DNA of 48,192 nt, from assembly GCA_947167855.1 (NCBI GenBank), contig CAMVJR010000005.1, positions 1 to 48,192 of the forward strand, written 5' to 3'. Shown piece by piece: positions 34,012 to 42,344 of the stretch (within the stretch, counting starts at the first letter, position 1; each line of letters starts with the position of its first letter). Both the position numbers and the translations under genes were made by a program. The notes under the pieces are model-generated. The model was not told the DNA's origin and did no database searches. It saw only the letters and a program-made list of their open reading frames with translations. Source of the DNA: an uncultured Bacteroidales bacterium (GTDB lineage Bacteria > Bacteroidota > Bacteroidia > Bacteroidales > UBA932).

Positions 34012-34245
34012 TTATAATTTAACTTCCTGTTGTTCAAGATATTTGACCACGTCGCCCACGGTATTAAACTGGGCCAGGGCCTGGTCGGGGATCACAATTC
34101 CGTACTGGTCTTCGATACGCATCAGCAGCTGCAGGATATCCAGGGAATCGGCTCCCAGGTCTTTTTTGATTTGGGATTCGGGGGTAATTCTGGAAGCGTC
34201 TACGCGGAGCTGCTTGGCCAGAATGGTTTGTACTTTTTCAAACAT
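34012..34245 (-). CDS. Acyl carrier protein next to plsX
   Basis: A 77-residue acidic ACP. The phosphopantetheine serine is in LGADSLDILQLLMRI near residue 39. The N-terminus MFEKVQTILAKQL resembles the housekeeping AcpP family. It lies downstream of plsX, with a palindrome between, in an operon with FakA/FakB-like genes; it could supply or accept acyl groups exchanged with PlsX. A dedicated or housekeeping role cannot be separated from the sequence alone. Confidence 0.93.
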   Translation of the reverse strand: MFEKVQTILAKQLRVDASRITPESQIKKDLGADSLDILQLLMRIEDQYGIVIPDQALAQFNTVGDVVKYLEQQEVKL

Positions 34246-34259
34246 AGTTTAAAGAATAG

Positions 34260-34284
34260 ATACCCGGTTAAACCGGGTATGACG
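34260..34284 (+). repeat. REP-like palindrome between plsX and acpP
   Basis: Arms ATACCCGG/CCGGGTAT around loop TTAAA, followed by GACG. It ends directly before the plsX stop codon. It is the intergenic counterpart of the palindrome inside the GT2 gene. Its position in the operon could also stabilise or attenuate the mRNA. Confidence 0.8.
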
Positions 34285-35304
34285 TTAGTCGATATAATGT
34301 TCGTATTTAGCGATTTCGGTTTCAATTTTGCCGGAGAGCTGGCTCACTTCCATCTTGTAGGCCTGCTCGATGCACTTCTCTACGGCTACGGCCTTGGAGG
34401 AGCCGTGACCCTTGACCACTACCTTGGAGGTGCCCAGGAGCACGCTGCCGCCGTAGTTCTGGTAGTTCATGAACTCCTTGAGGTCCTTGAACATCTTCTT
34501 CATGAGTAGGGCCCCCAGCTTGTAGAGCGTGCGGCTGAAAATCTCTCCCTTGAGCTTTTTCAGGAGCTCCAGGGCGGTGCCTTCGGTGGTTTTCACCAGC
34601 ACGTTGCCGCTGAAACCATCGGCCACCACTACGTCGTAGCTGCCGCTCAGGAGGTCGCGGCTTTCCATATTGCCCACGAAGTTCAGGCCTTCCGTTTCCT
34701 GCAGCAGGCCGTAGGCCTCGCGGCGCACGTCGTCTCCCTTTTCGGCCTCTTTCCCTACGTTAAGGAGGGCTACACGCGGGTTCTTGACGCCATACACGTT
34801 CTCCATGTAGAGGGAGGACATGATGGCAAACTGACGCAGATGGGCGCTGGTGACCTCCACGTTGGCTCCGCTGTCGCAGATGCCCACGATGCCGCCGTCC
34901 ATGGTGGGAAGGATGGGGCAGAAGGCGGGCCGAATGACACCGGGAATGCGGCCCAGGCGCACCAGGGCGCCGGTGACCAGGGCTCCGGTGGAGCCGGTGG
35001 ATACCATGGCGGCAATGTCGTCCCGGTCCCGCAGCAGGATGATGCCCTTCATCATGGAGGAGTTGCGTTTGAGGCGCACCACGTCCGTGGGCTTTTCGTT
35101 GCAGCCAATCACTTCCGGGGCGTGCACAATCTCCACGCGGGAGGCGTCGTAGGTTTTTCCGGCGAGTTCCTTGCGCAGGATTTCCTCATCTCCGCACAGG
35201 ATTATATATAGGTCCGGATTCTTGGCCAAAGCCGCCAGGGCGCCTTCTACGGGTGCCTGCGGGCTGTGGTCGCCACCAAAGCAGTCAATCAATATCTTAA
35301 TCAT
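34285..35304 (-). CDS. plsX: Phosphate acyltransferase PlsX
   Basis: This peripheral membrane enzyme converts acyl-ACP and phosphate into acyl-phosphate for glycerolipid synthesis, or the reverse. The 339-residue sequence has the family start KILIDCFGGDHSPQAPVEGAL, then VEIVHAPEVIGCNEKPTD, VSTGSTGALVTGA near residue 100, and SYDVVVADGFSGNVLVKTTEG. Its start overlaps the GNAT-like gene stop (ATGA). In the FakA/FakB system acyl-phosphate is made from free fatty acids and used or exchanged by PlsX and ACP, and all these genes occur here together. Confidence 0.93.
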   Translation of the reverse strand: MIKILIDCFGGDHSPQAPVEGALAALAKNPDLYIILCGDEEILRKELAGKTYDASRVEIVHAPEVIGCNEKPTDVVRLKRNSSMMKGIILLRDRDDIAAMVSTGSTGALVTGALVRLGRIPGVIRPAFCPILPTMDGGIVGICDSGANVEVTSAHLRQFAIMSSLYMENVYGVKNPRVALLNVGKEAEKGDDVRREAYGLLQETEGLNFVGNMESRDLLSGSYDVVVADGFSGNVLVKTTEGTALELLKKLKGEIFSRTLYKLGALLMKKMFKDLKEFMNYQNYGGSVLLGTSKVVVKGHGSSKAVAVEKCIEQAYKMEVSQLSGKIETEIAKYEHYID

Positions 35305-36431
35305 ACCAGTTTCTTAACGTAAGCTCTGTACCGTTTGCATTCTTCGCTCTTGAAGCGACGCCACTGGTTCAGGATGGCGTAGTTGTCTTCCAGGTTCAGG
35401 TTGGTATCGGCCCATTTGACGCGCGGGTTGGTCTGCAGCATCTTCATGATGGACAGGGAGAGGGCGCCGGATACGCCGCGGTTCATGTATTCGGGATCCA
35501 CGCCAATCAGGCACAGGTCCAGGATGTTGGGGCGCTTGATGTAGTAGAGGAGCTTGAGGGCCGTGAGCGGCGTTAACTTTCCGCGGGTTCCCACCAGGGC
35601 GGGAGCCAGACCGGGGAAGGAGAGGCCAAAGCAGACAATCTTGTCGTTCTCGTCCAGTACCACGGCCGTAAACTTGGGGTTGATGACCATGGCAAAGTTC
35701 TCCAGCACCAGCTTGCGCATGCCCTCGGTAAAGGGAACCGTTCCGTACAGTCCCTCGTAGGAGGCGTCCAGCAGGTCAAAGAGGCCGCTGGCATACTTCT
35801 TCAGAAGCTGGGGACCGTTCTTGGCGGTACCGTAATGCAGCTTGTAGCGCTTGAAGATAAAGGCCTCCAGCTGCTCCATCTCTTCCATGGTTTCCTGGCT
35901 CTCGGGCCCGTACAGGCGGCTGGCGGTCCAGTCAATCTCCTTCTGGTAGCCCAGGGCCTCCACGTGGTCCTTGTAGTAGCTGAAGTTGTAGTTCTGCTCA
36001 AAGGTGGCGGGCTCTTCAAAACCCTCCACCAGCATGCCTTCGCGCTCCAGGTCGGAGAAGTTGAGAGGTCCCACCACGGTGTCCATGCCCTTTGCAAGAG
36101 CCCATGCTTCGGCCTTTTCAAAGAGTGCGCGGGAAACCTCCAGGTCGTTGATGGCGTCGAAGCGGGAGAAGCGGCAGCGCTTTTCCTTGTTCTTGGCATT
36201 GGCGTCCTTCTGGATGATGCACTGGATGCGGCCGGCGGGTTTGCCGTCCTTGTAGGCCATGAAGCAGGTCCAGTCGCAGCTGCTGTTGTAGACGTAGTCC
36301 TTGCCGAACATCTTCTTCTCGTCCATATACAGCGGCGGTACAAAGTACTTATTGCCTTTGTACAGGTCCAGGGCAAAGTTCAGGAACTGCTTCTGCTCCT
36401 TTTTGGTTTTGACTTCTCTAACTTCTATCAT
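35301..36431 (-). CDS. GNAT-like N-acetyltransferase-family protein
   Basis: A 376-residue protein with a GNAT-like fold. The segments FALDLYKGNKYFVPPLYMDEKKMF, MDTVVGPLNFSDLEREGMLVEGFEEP and DLCLIGVDPEYMNRGVSGAL are typical of a Bacteroidetes family annotated only as N-acetyltransferase. The acyl acceptor is unknown. Its place between FakB-like and PlsX genes suggests acyl-group work, for example acyl-ACP- or acyl-CoA-dependent N-acylation, but this is inference. Confidence 0.7.
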   Translation of the reverse strand: MIEVREVKTKKEQKQFLNFALDLYKGNKYFVPPLYMDEKKMFGKDYVYNSSCDWTCFMAYKDGKPAGRIQCIIQKDANAKNKEKRCRFSRFDAINDLEVSRALFEKAEAWALAKGMDTVVGPLNFSDLEREGMLVEGFEEPATFEQNYNFSYYKDHVEALGYQKEIDWTASRLYGPESQETMEEMEQLEAFIFKRYKLHYGTAKNGPQLLKKYASGLFDLLDASYEGLYGTVPFTEGMRKLVLENFAMVINPKFTAVVLDENDKIVCFGLSFPGLAPALVGTRGKLTPLTALKLLYYIKRPNILDLCLIGVDPEYMNRGVSGALSLSIMKMLQTNPRVKWADTNLNLEDNYAILNQWRRFKSEECKRYRAYVKKLV

Positions 36432-36433
36432 AA

Positions 36434-37300
36434 TTATCTATGAATGGCGTGGAAGCAGACTCCAACGCCGTTGGGGCCGCAATGACTGCCGGCGGTGGGG
36501 TTCACATACACATACACAATGTTCTGCTTGCCAAAGCGTTCCTCAATCATGCGGCCAATCTCCTGGGCAATCTCGGGGGCGTCGGTATGGCCGATGCAGA
36601 TGCGGTGCTTGTCAATGTTGTCTCCCAGTTCGGCCACCTTGTCTACCAGGGCCTTCATGGCGTTGGGACGGCCCTTGACGGTGCCGATGGATTCCATCTT
36701 GCCGGCCTGGCTCATGTGGATGAGGGGACGGACGCCGATGAGGGTGCCCATGGTGGCGGCAAGTCCGCTTACGCGGCCGCTGCGGCGGAAGAACTTGAGG
36801 TCATCGGCAAAGAAATACATGGCAAAGTGGTCTACCTCGGTCTTGGCCCATTCCAGGATCTCGTCCAGGGTCTTGCCGGCCTTGACCATGTCTCCCACCT
36901 CGCGTACGATGGCGTAGCTGATGGTGGTGATGCCCTTGGTGTCAATCTCCTCGAAGCGCACGCCCGGGTACTGGGCCTTGAGCTCGGCCACGGCCTGGTC
37001 CATGACGTCAAAGGTGTTGGTCATGGCACGGGAGAAATGCACGTACAGGATCTCGTTTCCTTCCTTGAAGTCTTCCTCGAAGTAGTTGATATACTGTTCC
37101 TTGGAAATAGCGCTGGTGGTGGGTAGGACGCCGCCGCGCAGCATGTCGTAGAAGGCGTGGCCGTCAAAGGTCTCGAAATCTACGTAAGGATAGGTGGTCT
37201 TGGCATCCACGCTGTAAGGCATGGAGATGAGTTTGTAACCGTATTCAGCCGCCTCAATAGGGGTGATGTCGGTATCGGAGTCTGTGTATATCTTTAACAT
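36434..37300 (-). CDS. DegV-family fatty acid-binding protein (FakB-like)
   Basis: A 288-residue DegV protein: it begins LKIYTDSDTDITPIEAAEYG, has the pocket-lining motif LPTTSAISKEQYINYF and the segment FFADDLKFFRRSGRVSGL, and ends with HCGPNGVGVCFHAIHR. DegV/FakB proteins hold a fatty acid while FakA phosphorylates it. Its gene overlaps fakA by seven bases and is followed by the GNAT-like and plsX genes, supporting this assignment. The chain type bound cannot be read from the sequence. Confidence 0.9.
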   Translation of the reverse strand: MLKIYTDSDTDITPIEAAEYGYKLISMPYSVDAKTTYPYVDFETFDGHAFYDMLRGGVLPTTSAISKEQYINYFEEDFKEGNEILYVHFSRAMTNTFDVMDQAVAELKAQYPGVRFEEIDTKGITTISYAIVREVGDMVKAGKTLDEILEWAKTEVDHFAMYFFADDLKFFRRSGRVSGLAATMGTLIGVRPLIHMSQAGKMESIGTVKGRPNAMKALVDKVAELGDNIDKHRICIGHTDAPEIAQEIGRMIEERFGKQNIVYVYVNPTAGSHCGPNGVGVCFHAIHR

Positions 37301-38898
37301 AGCACTAAAATATAATCGTAAACGGGTTGCCCGCCGTCCAGGAGGATGACCTCGGACAGGGGATAGGCTTTCTGGAGGGCGGCCTGCAGCTCCTGGGCTT
37401 CCTGGGCCGATGCATCGGCTCCCTGCAGGAGCATCACGATATCGGCATGCTGGGCCTCCAGCTTCTGGGCCAGGGTAATCACGGTGTCTTTTCTCTCAGG
37501 GCAGCAGCAGAGCACTTCTTTGCCGCTGAAGCCGATGTATTCTCCGGTGCGGGCGTCGGCGGTGTCGCGGATGGCCTTGGAGACGGAGCCGGTGATAACG
37601 GATGCGGCGGCCTGTTTGAGGACCTCGGTGAGCTCTTCCAGCGGCAGCTCGGCGTCCAGGTTGGCCATGGCGTAGTAGCCTTCTCCCAGCGTATGGGTGG
37701 GAATGACAACAATCTTGGATTTCTCGTACAGCTGGGCAGCCTGCTGGGCCGTGAGGATGATGTTGCTGTTGTTGGGGAACACCAGGATGGTATCGGCCCC
37801 TACCTCGTTAAACGCTTCCAGGAAGCGGTCCACCGGAGGATTCATGGTCTGTCCGCCTTCGATAACCGCATCGGCCCCCATGTCCCTGAAGGATTGGGTG
37901 AGGCCGGCGCCGGTGGCTACCGTGACAATGCCCAGGGCTTTTCCGGTGCGCTTGAAACGCTCGTCCATGTGGTTCTCGTGGTGCTGGAGGGTCATGTTCT
38001 CCACCTTGATGGTGAGGAATTCGCCCCATTCGCGGCACTTGGTGAGGACGGCGCCGGGATCCTTGGTGTGCACATGCACTTTGATGATGGAACCGTCGCG
38101 GAAGAAGACCAGGGAATCTCCCTGGGTTTCCAGCCAGTCGTGGATCACGGACTCGTCAAAGGAGTCCAGGTCCACTTTGCAGCGCTGCAGGCGGAGGAGG
38201 AATTCGGTGCAATAGCCAAACTCCAGCACGCTGTCTTCCGTGAAGGCGTTGAAGTCTACTTTGGGAGTAGATGGCCGATCGGTGTCGGCCATGACGGTAT
38301 CTCCGATCGGGGATCTTCCGTGCAGGGCGTCGCGCATGCCTTCTGCGATGCAGAGCAGGCCTGCGCCGCCGCTGTCCACCACGCCGGCCTTTTTGAGAAC
38401 GTCCAGCAGGTCCGGGGTGTGCTGCAGGCTCAGGTCCATGCCGGCAATCCAGAGGTCAAAGAACTCCTCGATGCTGGCCGATCCTTCGGCTGCCGCCACG
38501 CCTTCCCGCAGGACGGTGAGGATGGTGCCTTCTACGGGCTGGGAAACGGCGTGATAGGCTTCTTCCACCGCAGCCTTCATGGCGGCGTTGAACTGCTTGC
38601 TATCGGCCTGTTTGAGGCCCTGGAAGGCCTTTCCCATGCCGGCGAAGATGCGCGAGAGGATGACGCCGGAATTGCCGCGGGCGCCCAGCAGCATGCCCTG
38701 CGAAACGGCGGCGGCCATTTCTGAGAGCGTGTTTCCGGAAGCCTGCGTACCGGCTTCGATGGTCATGTACATGTTGTCCCCGGTGTCTCCGTCCGGAATG
38801 GGGAAAACATTGAGGTTATTGATATCCTGGCGGTTTTGCGCCAGGCGGGCTGTGCCGCCCTTGATCAGGTTCAGGTATAGTTGTGCGTCCAGGTTCAT
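37294..38898 (-). CDS. DAK2-domain fatty acid kinase (FakA-like)
   Basis: A 534-residue FakA-like protein. The N-terminal DAK2 kinase domain has LNVFPIPDGDTGDNMYMTIEAG near residue 30 and GMLLGARGNSGVILSRIF near residue 75, the nucleotide-binding motifs; the rest is the middle and C-terminal (FakB-interacting) domains with TILVFPNNSNIILTAQQAAQL. FakA phosphorylates FakB-bound fatty acids to acyl-phosphate. The start overlaps the MMPL stop by one base (TAATG), so exporter and kinase are in one operon. Confidence 0.9.
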   Translation of the reverse strand: MNLDAQLYLNLIKGGTARLAQNRQDINNLNVFPIPDGDTGDNMYMTIEAGTQASGNTLSEMAAAVSQGMLLGARGNSGVILSRIFAGMGKAFQGLKQADSKQFNAAMKAAVEEAYHAVSQPVEGTILTVLREGVAAAEGSASIEEFFDLWIAGMDLSLQHTPDLLDVLKKAGVVDSGGAGLLCIAEGMRDALHGRSPIGDTVMADTDRPSTPKVDFNAFTEDSVLEFGYCTEFLLRLQRCKVDLDSFDESVIHDWLETQGDSLVFFRDGSIIKVHVHTKDPGAVLTKCREWGEFLTIKVENMTLQHHENHMDERFKRTGKALGIVTVATGAGLTQSFRDMGADAVIEGGQTMNPPVDRFLEAFNEVGADTILVFPNNSNIILTAQQAAQLYEKSKIVVIPTHTLGEGYYAMANLDAELPLEELTEVLKQAAASVITGSVSKAIRDTADARTGEYIGFSGKEVLCCCPERKDTVITLAQKLEAQHADIVMLLQGADASAQEAQELQAALQKAYPLSEVILLDGGQPVYDYILVLC

Positions 38899-41384
38899 TA
38901 CTTTTCAGGTATACGGAATCCGCGCCGGAAGAAAGGAATCTTGACCAGCAGGCGGAAAAGGAATGGCTGTAAGGAGTAAGTGATCAGGATGGTGGAAGCC
39001 ATGCCGATCAGGGTAATCAGGCCGATGGAATGGATGGCCGGGTGACGGGCAAAGATGAGCGAGAAGGTCACGATGCACAGCACCAGGGCACTGAAGAAGA
39101 TGGCCACCTTGTGGTATTCCAGCATCTTGGTTTCTCCGTGGCGGGCTTCGGTGAGCAGACCCTCCATCACAAAGATGCTATAGTCTACGCCAATACCGAA
39201 GATAAAGGTGGAGATCACAATGTTGATGAGGTTGAATTCCAGGCCGAAGATGGCCATGTAGCCCTGCATCACATACCAGCTCACAAACATGGGGAAGAAG
39301 GCCAGCAGGGCGATCCAGATGTTCATGAAGCTCAGGAGCAGGACGATGAACACAAAGACACTGGAGATCCAGAGGGTGGTCTTGAAGTCGTCGTGGATGA
39401 TTTCCACCATGTCGCGGCAGTAGAAGAAGGGCTCCAGCACCAGCACGTGGTCTACGGAGGTGAGGGCCTTCCAGACCTTGTTCTGGTCTGCTATGTCGTA
39501 GGAGACTTCCGTGTACACCATGTATCGGCCGCTTTCCTGCTGCTCCACATAGTTGGAGAGCAGGCCTTCCGGTACGATGCCGGAGGTAACGATGTTGCCC
39601 GGCTCATAGGTGTTCTGGATGAGGTCCATGAAGGGGGCGTAGAAGCCGCTGGGCAGGCCGTATTGGTATTCGGCCTCGTAGAAGCGGCGGCGCATCTCCC
39701 GCACGCGGTCGCGGGTCCAGAAGTGGTTCCAGGCGTTGATGCGCATCTGCTGGTCCTGCGTGGAGTGCAGCAGCAGCTTGGCCACGGGGACGTAGCCTTT
39801 CACGAGACCATCGGCCTTTAACGAATCCAGGGCCTTGACCAGGCCTTTGTTGTATTCCAGGGCTTCGTCCAGGTTGTTGTCGTCCCAGGCGGCGAAGTAC
39901 TGGTGGGCGAAACCGTCGGCGCTCTTGCGGTTGTAGAGGTCCTGGCTTTCGCGAAGCTCGGCGTTGTCAAAGTCCAGGTTCATGAGATCGCTGTCAAACT
40001 TGACCTTGGGGCTGTAGCAGATGCCCACGATGATGGCAATGACCAGGGCGCCGATGAACCATTTGTTGCGGTCCCAGGGCAGGTTGTTGATGCGCTCGAT
40101 GAGCGGGAAACCGTGCGTATGTTTGTAGTGGATCTGCTCCGGCTTGAGGAAGTGGGGCAGGAAGATCAGGGCAAAGAGGGTATTGCCGATGAGGGCAAAG
40201 GTGGCAAACAGGCCGAAGTCGCTGAGCAGTTCGCTCTCCGTGAAGATGAGGCCCATGAAGGCACCGATGGTGGTGACGCAGCCCATGAATACGGGAGTGG
40301 ACTCTTCCCTAAGCATCTGCTCCGTGTCACTCACGTAGTAGTAGTGGATGAGCACGTGCAGGCAGTAGCTGATGGCCACGCCCAGGACGATGGCGCTGAT
40401 ACCCATGGCCATCAGGGACATGCCGCCTTTGAGCCAGTACATGCAGGCCATGGCGAAGAGGGTGCCGTACAGCACGGGAACCAACTGCTGCCACAGGAAA
40501 GCCACCCTGTGGAAGCTCAGGAGCATGATAACCAGGATGAGAATCAGGGACAGGCCGATGGACCACATGAGGTCCCGTTTGATGGTGCCGGCGTTGGAAA
40601 CGCTGCCCTGCGGATTGCCGTGGACCAGGATGCGGATCTCCGGATGCAGGGCCTCTACCTCGTGCTTGAGTTTGTCCATCATGTTCACCAGCTTGGTGCA
40701 GGCACCGGAGTTGGTGGAAGTGAAGGAAGGGGAGAGGAGGGCCAGAGCCACGGTCTTGTCCGGGGACAGGAGGTGACCGCCGTCAATGGTGATGCCGCCC
40801 ATGCTGGCGTCCTGTCCCAGGATTTCTCCCAGCAGGGCCGCACGCAGGTTGAGCGGATCCATGGAGACCAGTTGGGTATCGTCTCCGGTTTCGTCTTCCA
40901 TCACCAGCTCGTAGTTCTTGGCCATTTGCTCGGCAAAGGCCTTGGGCTCCAGGGCCTTCTCAATCTGGGCATACCAGGACGTATCAATGAAAGAGGGAAG
41001 ATGGTTCAGGCCGAAGTCCATGGCTCCCAGGGCCATGTCAATGTCCAGGGCCACCAGCACGCCCTTGAGGTAGTGCGTAGCGCTGTCCCGCTGCTGCAGG
41101 ATGTTGCAGTATTCTTCTGCGATGGCTCCCAGTTCGTCCGGACTTACCGGATTGAGGGTATCCCGCGACGTGACCTGGACAAAGATCTTGTCAATAAGGC
41201 CGATGTCACTGAAAGCGAGTTCGTTGGAAGTGGAGGAGCGGGGGAGCAGCTTGATAATGTCTTCCTCGTACTGCAACTTGGCTCCAAACCAGCCAAAGAC
41301 AACTGTGGTTGCGATCAAGATGGCATACATCAATGCCTTGTGCCCTTTGAAAAAATGGTATATGGGCAGAAAGATTCTGTGCAT
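38898..41384 (-). CDS. MMPL/RND-family transporter
   Basis: An 828-residue inner-membrane exporter with the MMPL layout: an N-terminal helix (ALMYAILIATTVVFGWFG), a first periplasmic domain, five to six helices around residue 280-420 (LMWSIGLSLILILVIMLLSF, MAMGISAIVLGVAISYCLHVLIHY), a second periplasmic domain, and a final helical block (LINIVISTFIFGIGVDYSIFVMEG). It has no PlsC domain, unlike the 26262 protein. ATG 41384 (MHRIFLPIYHFFKGHK) is chosen over the longer ORF. It heads the fakA-fakB-plsX operon and may export lipidic molecules; the substrate is unknown. Confidence 0.88.
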   Translation of the reverse strand: MHRIFLPIYHFFKGHKALMYAILIATTVVFGWFGAKLQYEEDIIKLLPRSSTSNELAFSDIGLIDKIFVQVTSRDTLNPVSPDELGAIAEEYCNILQQRDSATHYLKGVLVALDIDMALGAMDFGLNHLPSFIDTSWYAQIEKALEPKAFAEQMAKNYELVMEDETGDDTQLVSMDPLNLRAALLGEILGQDASMGGITIDGGHLLSPDKTVALALLSPSFTSTNSGACTKLVNMMDKLKHEVEALHPEIRILVHGNPQGSVSNAGTIKRDLMWSIGLSLILILVIMLLSFHRVAFLWQQLVPVLYGTLFAMACMYWLKGGMSLMAMGISAIVLGVAISYCLHVLIHYYYVSDTEQMLREESTPVFMGCVTTIGAFMGLIFTESELLSDFGLFATFALIGNTLFALIFLPHFLKPEQIHYKHTHGFPLIERINNLPWDRNKWFIGALVIAIIVGICYSPKVKFDSDLMNLDFDNAELRESQDLYNRKSADGFAHQYFAAWDDNNLDEALEYNKGLVKALDSLKADGLVKGYVPVAKLLLHSTQDQQMRINAWNHFWTRDRVREMRRRFYEAEYQYGLPSGFYAPFMDLIQNTYEPGNIVTSGIVPEGLLSNYVEQQESGRYMVYTEVSYDIADQNKVWKALTSVDHVLVLEPFFYCRDMVEIIHDDFKTTLWISSVFVFIVLLLSFMNIWIALLAFFPMFVSWYVMQGYMAIFGLEFNLINIVISTFIFGIGVDYSIFVMEGLLTEARHGETKMLEYHKVAIFFSALVLCIVTFSLIFARHPAIHSIGLITLIGMASTILITYSLQPFLFRLLVKIPFFRRGFRIPEK

Positions 41385-41410
41385 ACAGGTAGGTTCTAGG
41401 TTTAATCCAA

Positions 41411-41418
41411 CAAATATA
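41411..41418 (-). promoter_or_regulatory. -7 box TATATTTG for the MMPL-fak-plsX operon
   Basis: An exact TAnnTTTG match on the minus strand, 27 bases upstream of the ATG at 41384. No other promoter is seen before the seven genes that follow, so this may drive the whole operon. Confidence 0.65.
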
Positions 41419-41446
41419 CGCATTTTTCTTAGAAAAATGAATTGCC

Positions 41447-41784
41447 CGGCCGTCAGGACACCGAATAAGCCTTTTGGTGTCCGGATGCTTCATTTTCGGC
41501 CGTCAGGACACCGAATGGCGGTTTTGGTGTCCGGATGCTTCATTTTCGGCCGCCGGGACACCGAATGGCGGTTTTGGTGTCCGGATGAGTTTATTTCGGC
41601 CGCTGGGACACCGAATGGGCATTTTGGTGTCCGCACACTTCTTTTTCGGCCGTCAGGACACCGAATGGGCCTTTTGGTGTCCGGATGCTTCATTTTCGGC
41701 CGCCAGGACACCGAATGGGCATTTTGGTGTCCGCACACTTCTTTTTCGGCCGCCGGGACACCGAATGGCGGTTTTGGTGTCCGC
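41447..41784. repeat. Seven-unit array of a 50-bp palindromic repeat
   Basis: Seven units with an exact 50-bp period fill most of the gap between the MMPL and lipoprotein genes. Each unit has a 27-bp palindrome, GGACACCGAA...TTTTGGTGTCC (first 41456-41482, last 41756-41782), and a 23-bp linker of two main types, GGATGCTTCATTTTCGGCCG-like or GCACACTTCTTTTTCGGCCG-like. Linkers are near-identical, so this is not a CRISPR array. Two more units lie at 43284-43360 and two inverted units at 48020-48096. A probable RAYT gene lies between the first two sites. Confidence 0.9.
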
Positions 41785-41844
41785 ACGGAGACGTATTTCC
41801 TGGGGTGCCGTGTTTTAATCGTAGAAATGTTATAATTTGTAACT

Positions 41845-42342
41845 ATGAAAACGATCAAAGCCGTACTTCTTATTGCTGGTCTGCTTGCGCTGGCAGCTTG
41901 TGAAAAATACCCCGTGGAGGGCCTTCAGGGCTCGTGGTGTCCCGTTTATGCCAACGGGTCTTTCGAGAATTCTGTGTATGTCTACACTTACAATGCCCCA
42001 GTTGACGGGGCCGGACGCGTCCCCTATGTGTACGTGAGCAAAACCAATCCCGATGTGAAGTATGATGGATATATGATGGTCCCTTGTCTCCGCTTCTTCA
42101 AGGAGAAGGGTGAGGATGTATACACGTCTTTCTATAAAGACGGCTCTGGGGAAGAATCCGACGAACCGCTTCATTACTACATAAAAGACGGCAAACTCTA
42201 CCGAGAATATCCCTGGAATTACTTGGTTAACGATGACTACTATTACCCCGGCGCCGAATCCGATAAATACTACGAAGCCCCCATTCTCTTCCTGGACAAC
42301 GGTCAAGTCAAAATAGGTGACATCACCTACGAAAGGTACTAG
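41845..42342 (+). CDS. Small lipoprotein, unknown function
   Basis: A 165-residue protein with a signal peptide and lipobox (AGLLALAACEKYPVEG), so Cys20 is probably lipidated. The mature part is rich in Tyr and Asp and likely beta-structured (NSVYVYTYNAPVDGAGRVPYVYVSK, DDYYYPGAESDKYYEAP). I do not recognise the family. It stands alone between the 50-bp repeat array and the convergent RAYT-like gene, which ends three bases after it. Its looser A/T-richer codon use differs from the metabolic genes. Confidence 0.75.
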   Translation: MKTIKAVLLIAGLLALAACEKYPVEGLQGSWCPVYANGSFENSVYVYTYNAPVDGAGRVPYVYVSKTNPDVKYDGYMMVPCLRFFKEKGEDVYTSFYKDGSGEESDEPLHYYIKDGKLYREYPWNYLVNDDYYYPGAESDKYYEAPILFLDNGQVKIGDITYERY

Positions 42343-42344
42343 TG

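Noticed and set aside
32411-34252. 613-aa ORF on the + strand
   Set aside because: Antisense shadow of the nucleoside kinase and ACP genes; the real proteins on the minus strand have clear P-loop and DSL motifs.
39903-41399. 498-aa ORF on the + strand
   Set aside because: Antisense to the MMPL transporter; its composition (GHDG, HVQ-rich) is typical of a reverse-strand shadow in GC-rich DNA.
41447-41784. CRISPR array
   Set aside because: Period and palindromic repeat look CRISPR-like, but the linkers are nearly identical in only two versions and no cas genes are nearby.
41101-41835. ORF on the + strand with a repeated peptide FRPSGHRM-type motif
   Set aside because: The repeated peptide is just a translation of the 50-bp DNA repeat array; the same repeat reads open in several frames and no start signal or conserved domain is present.
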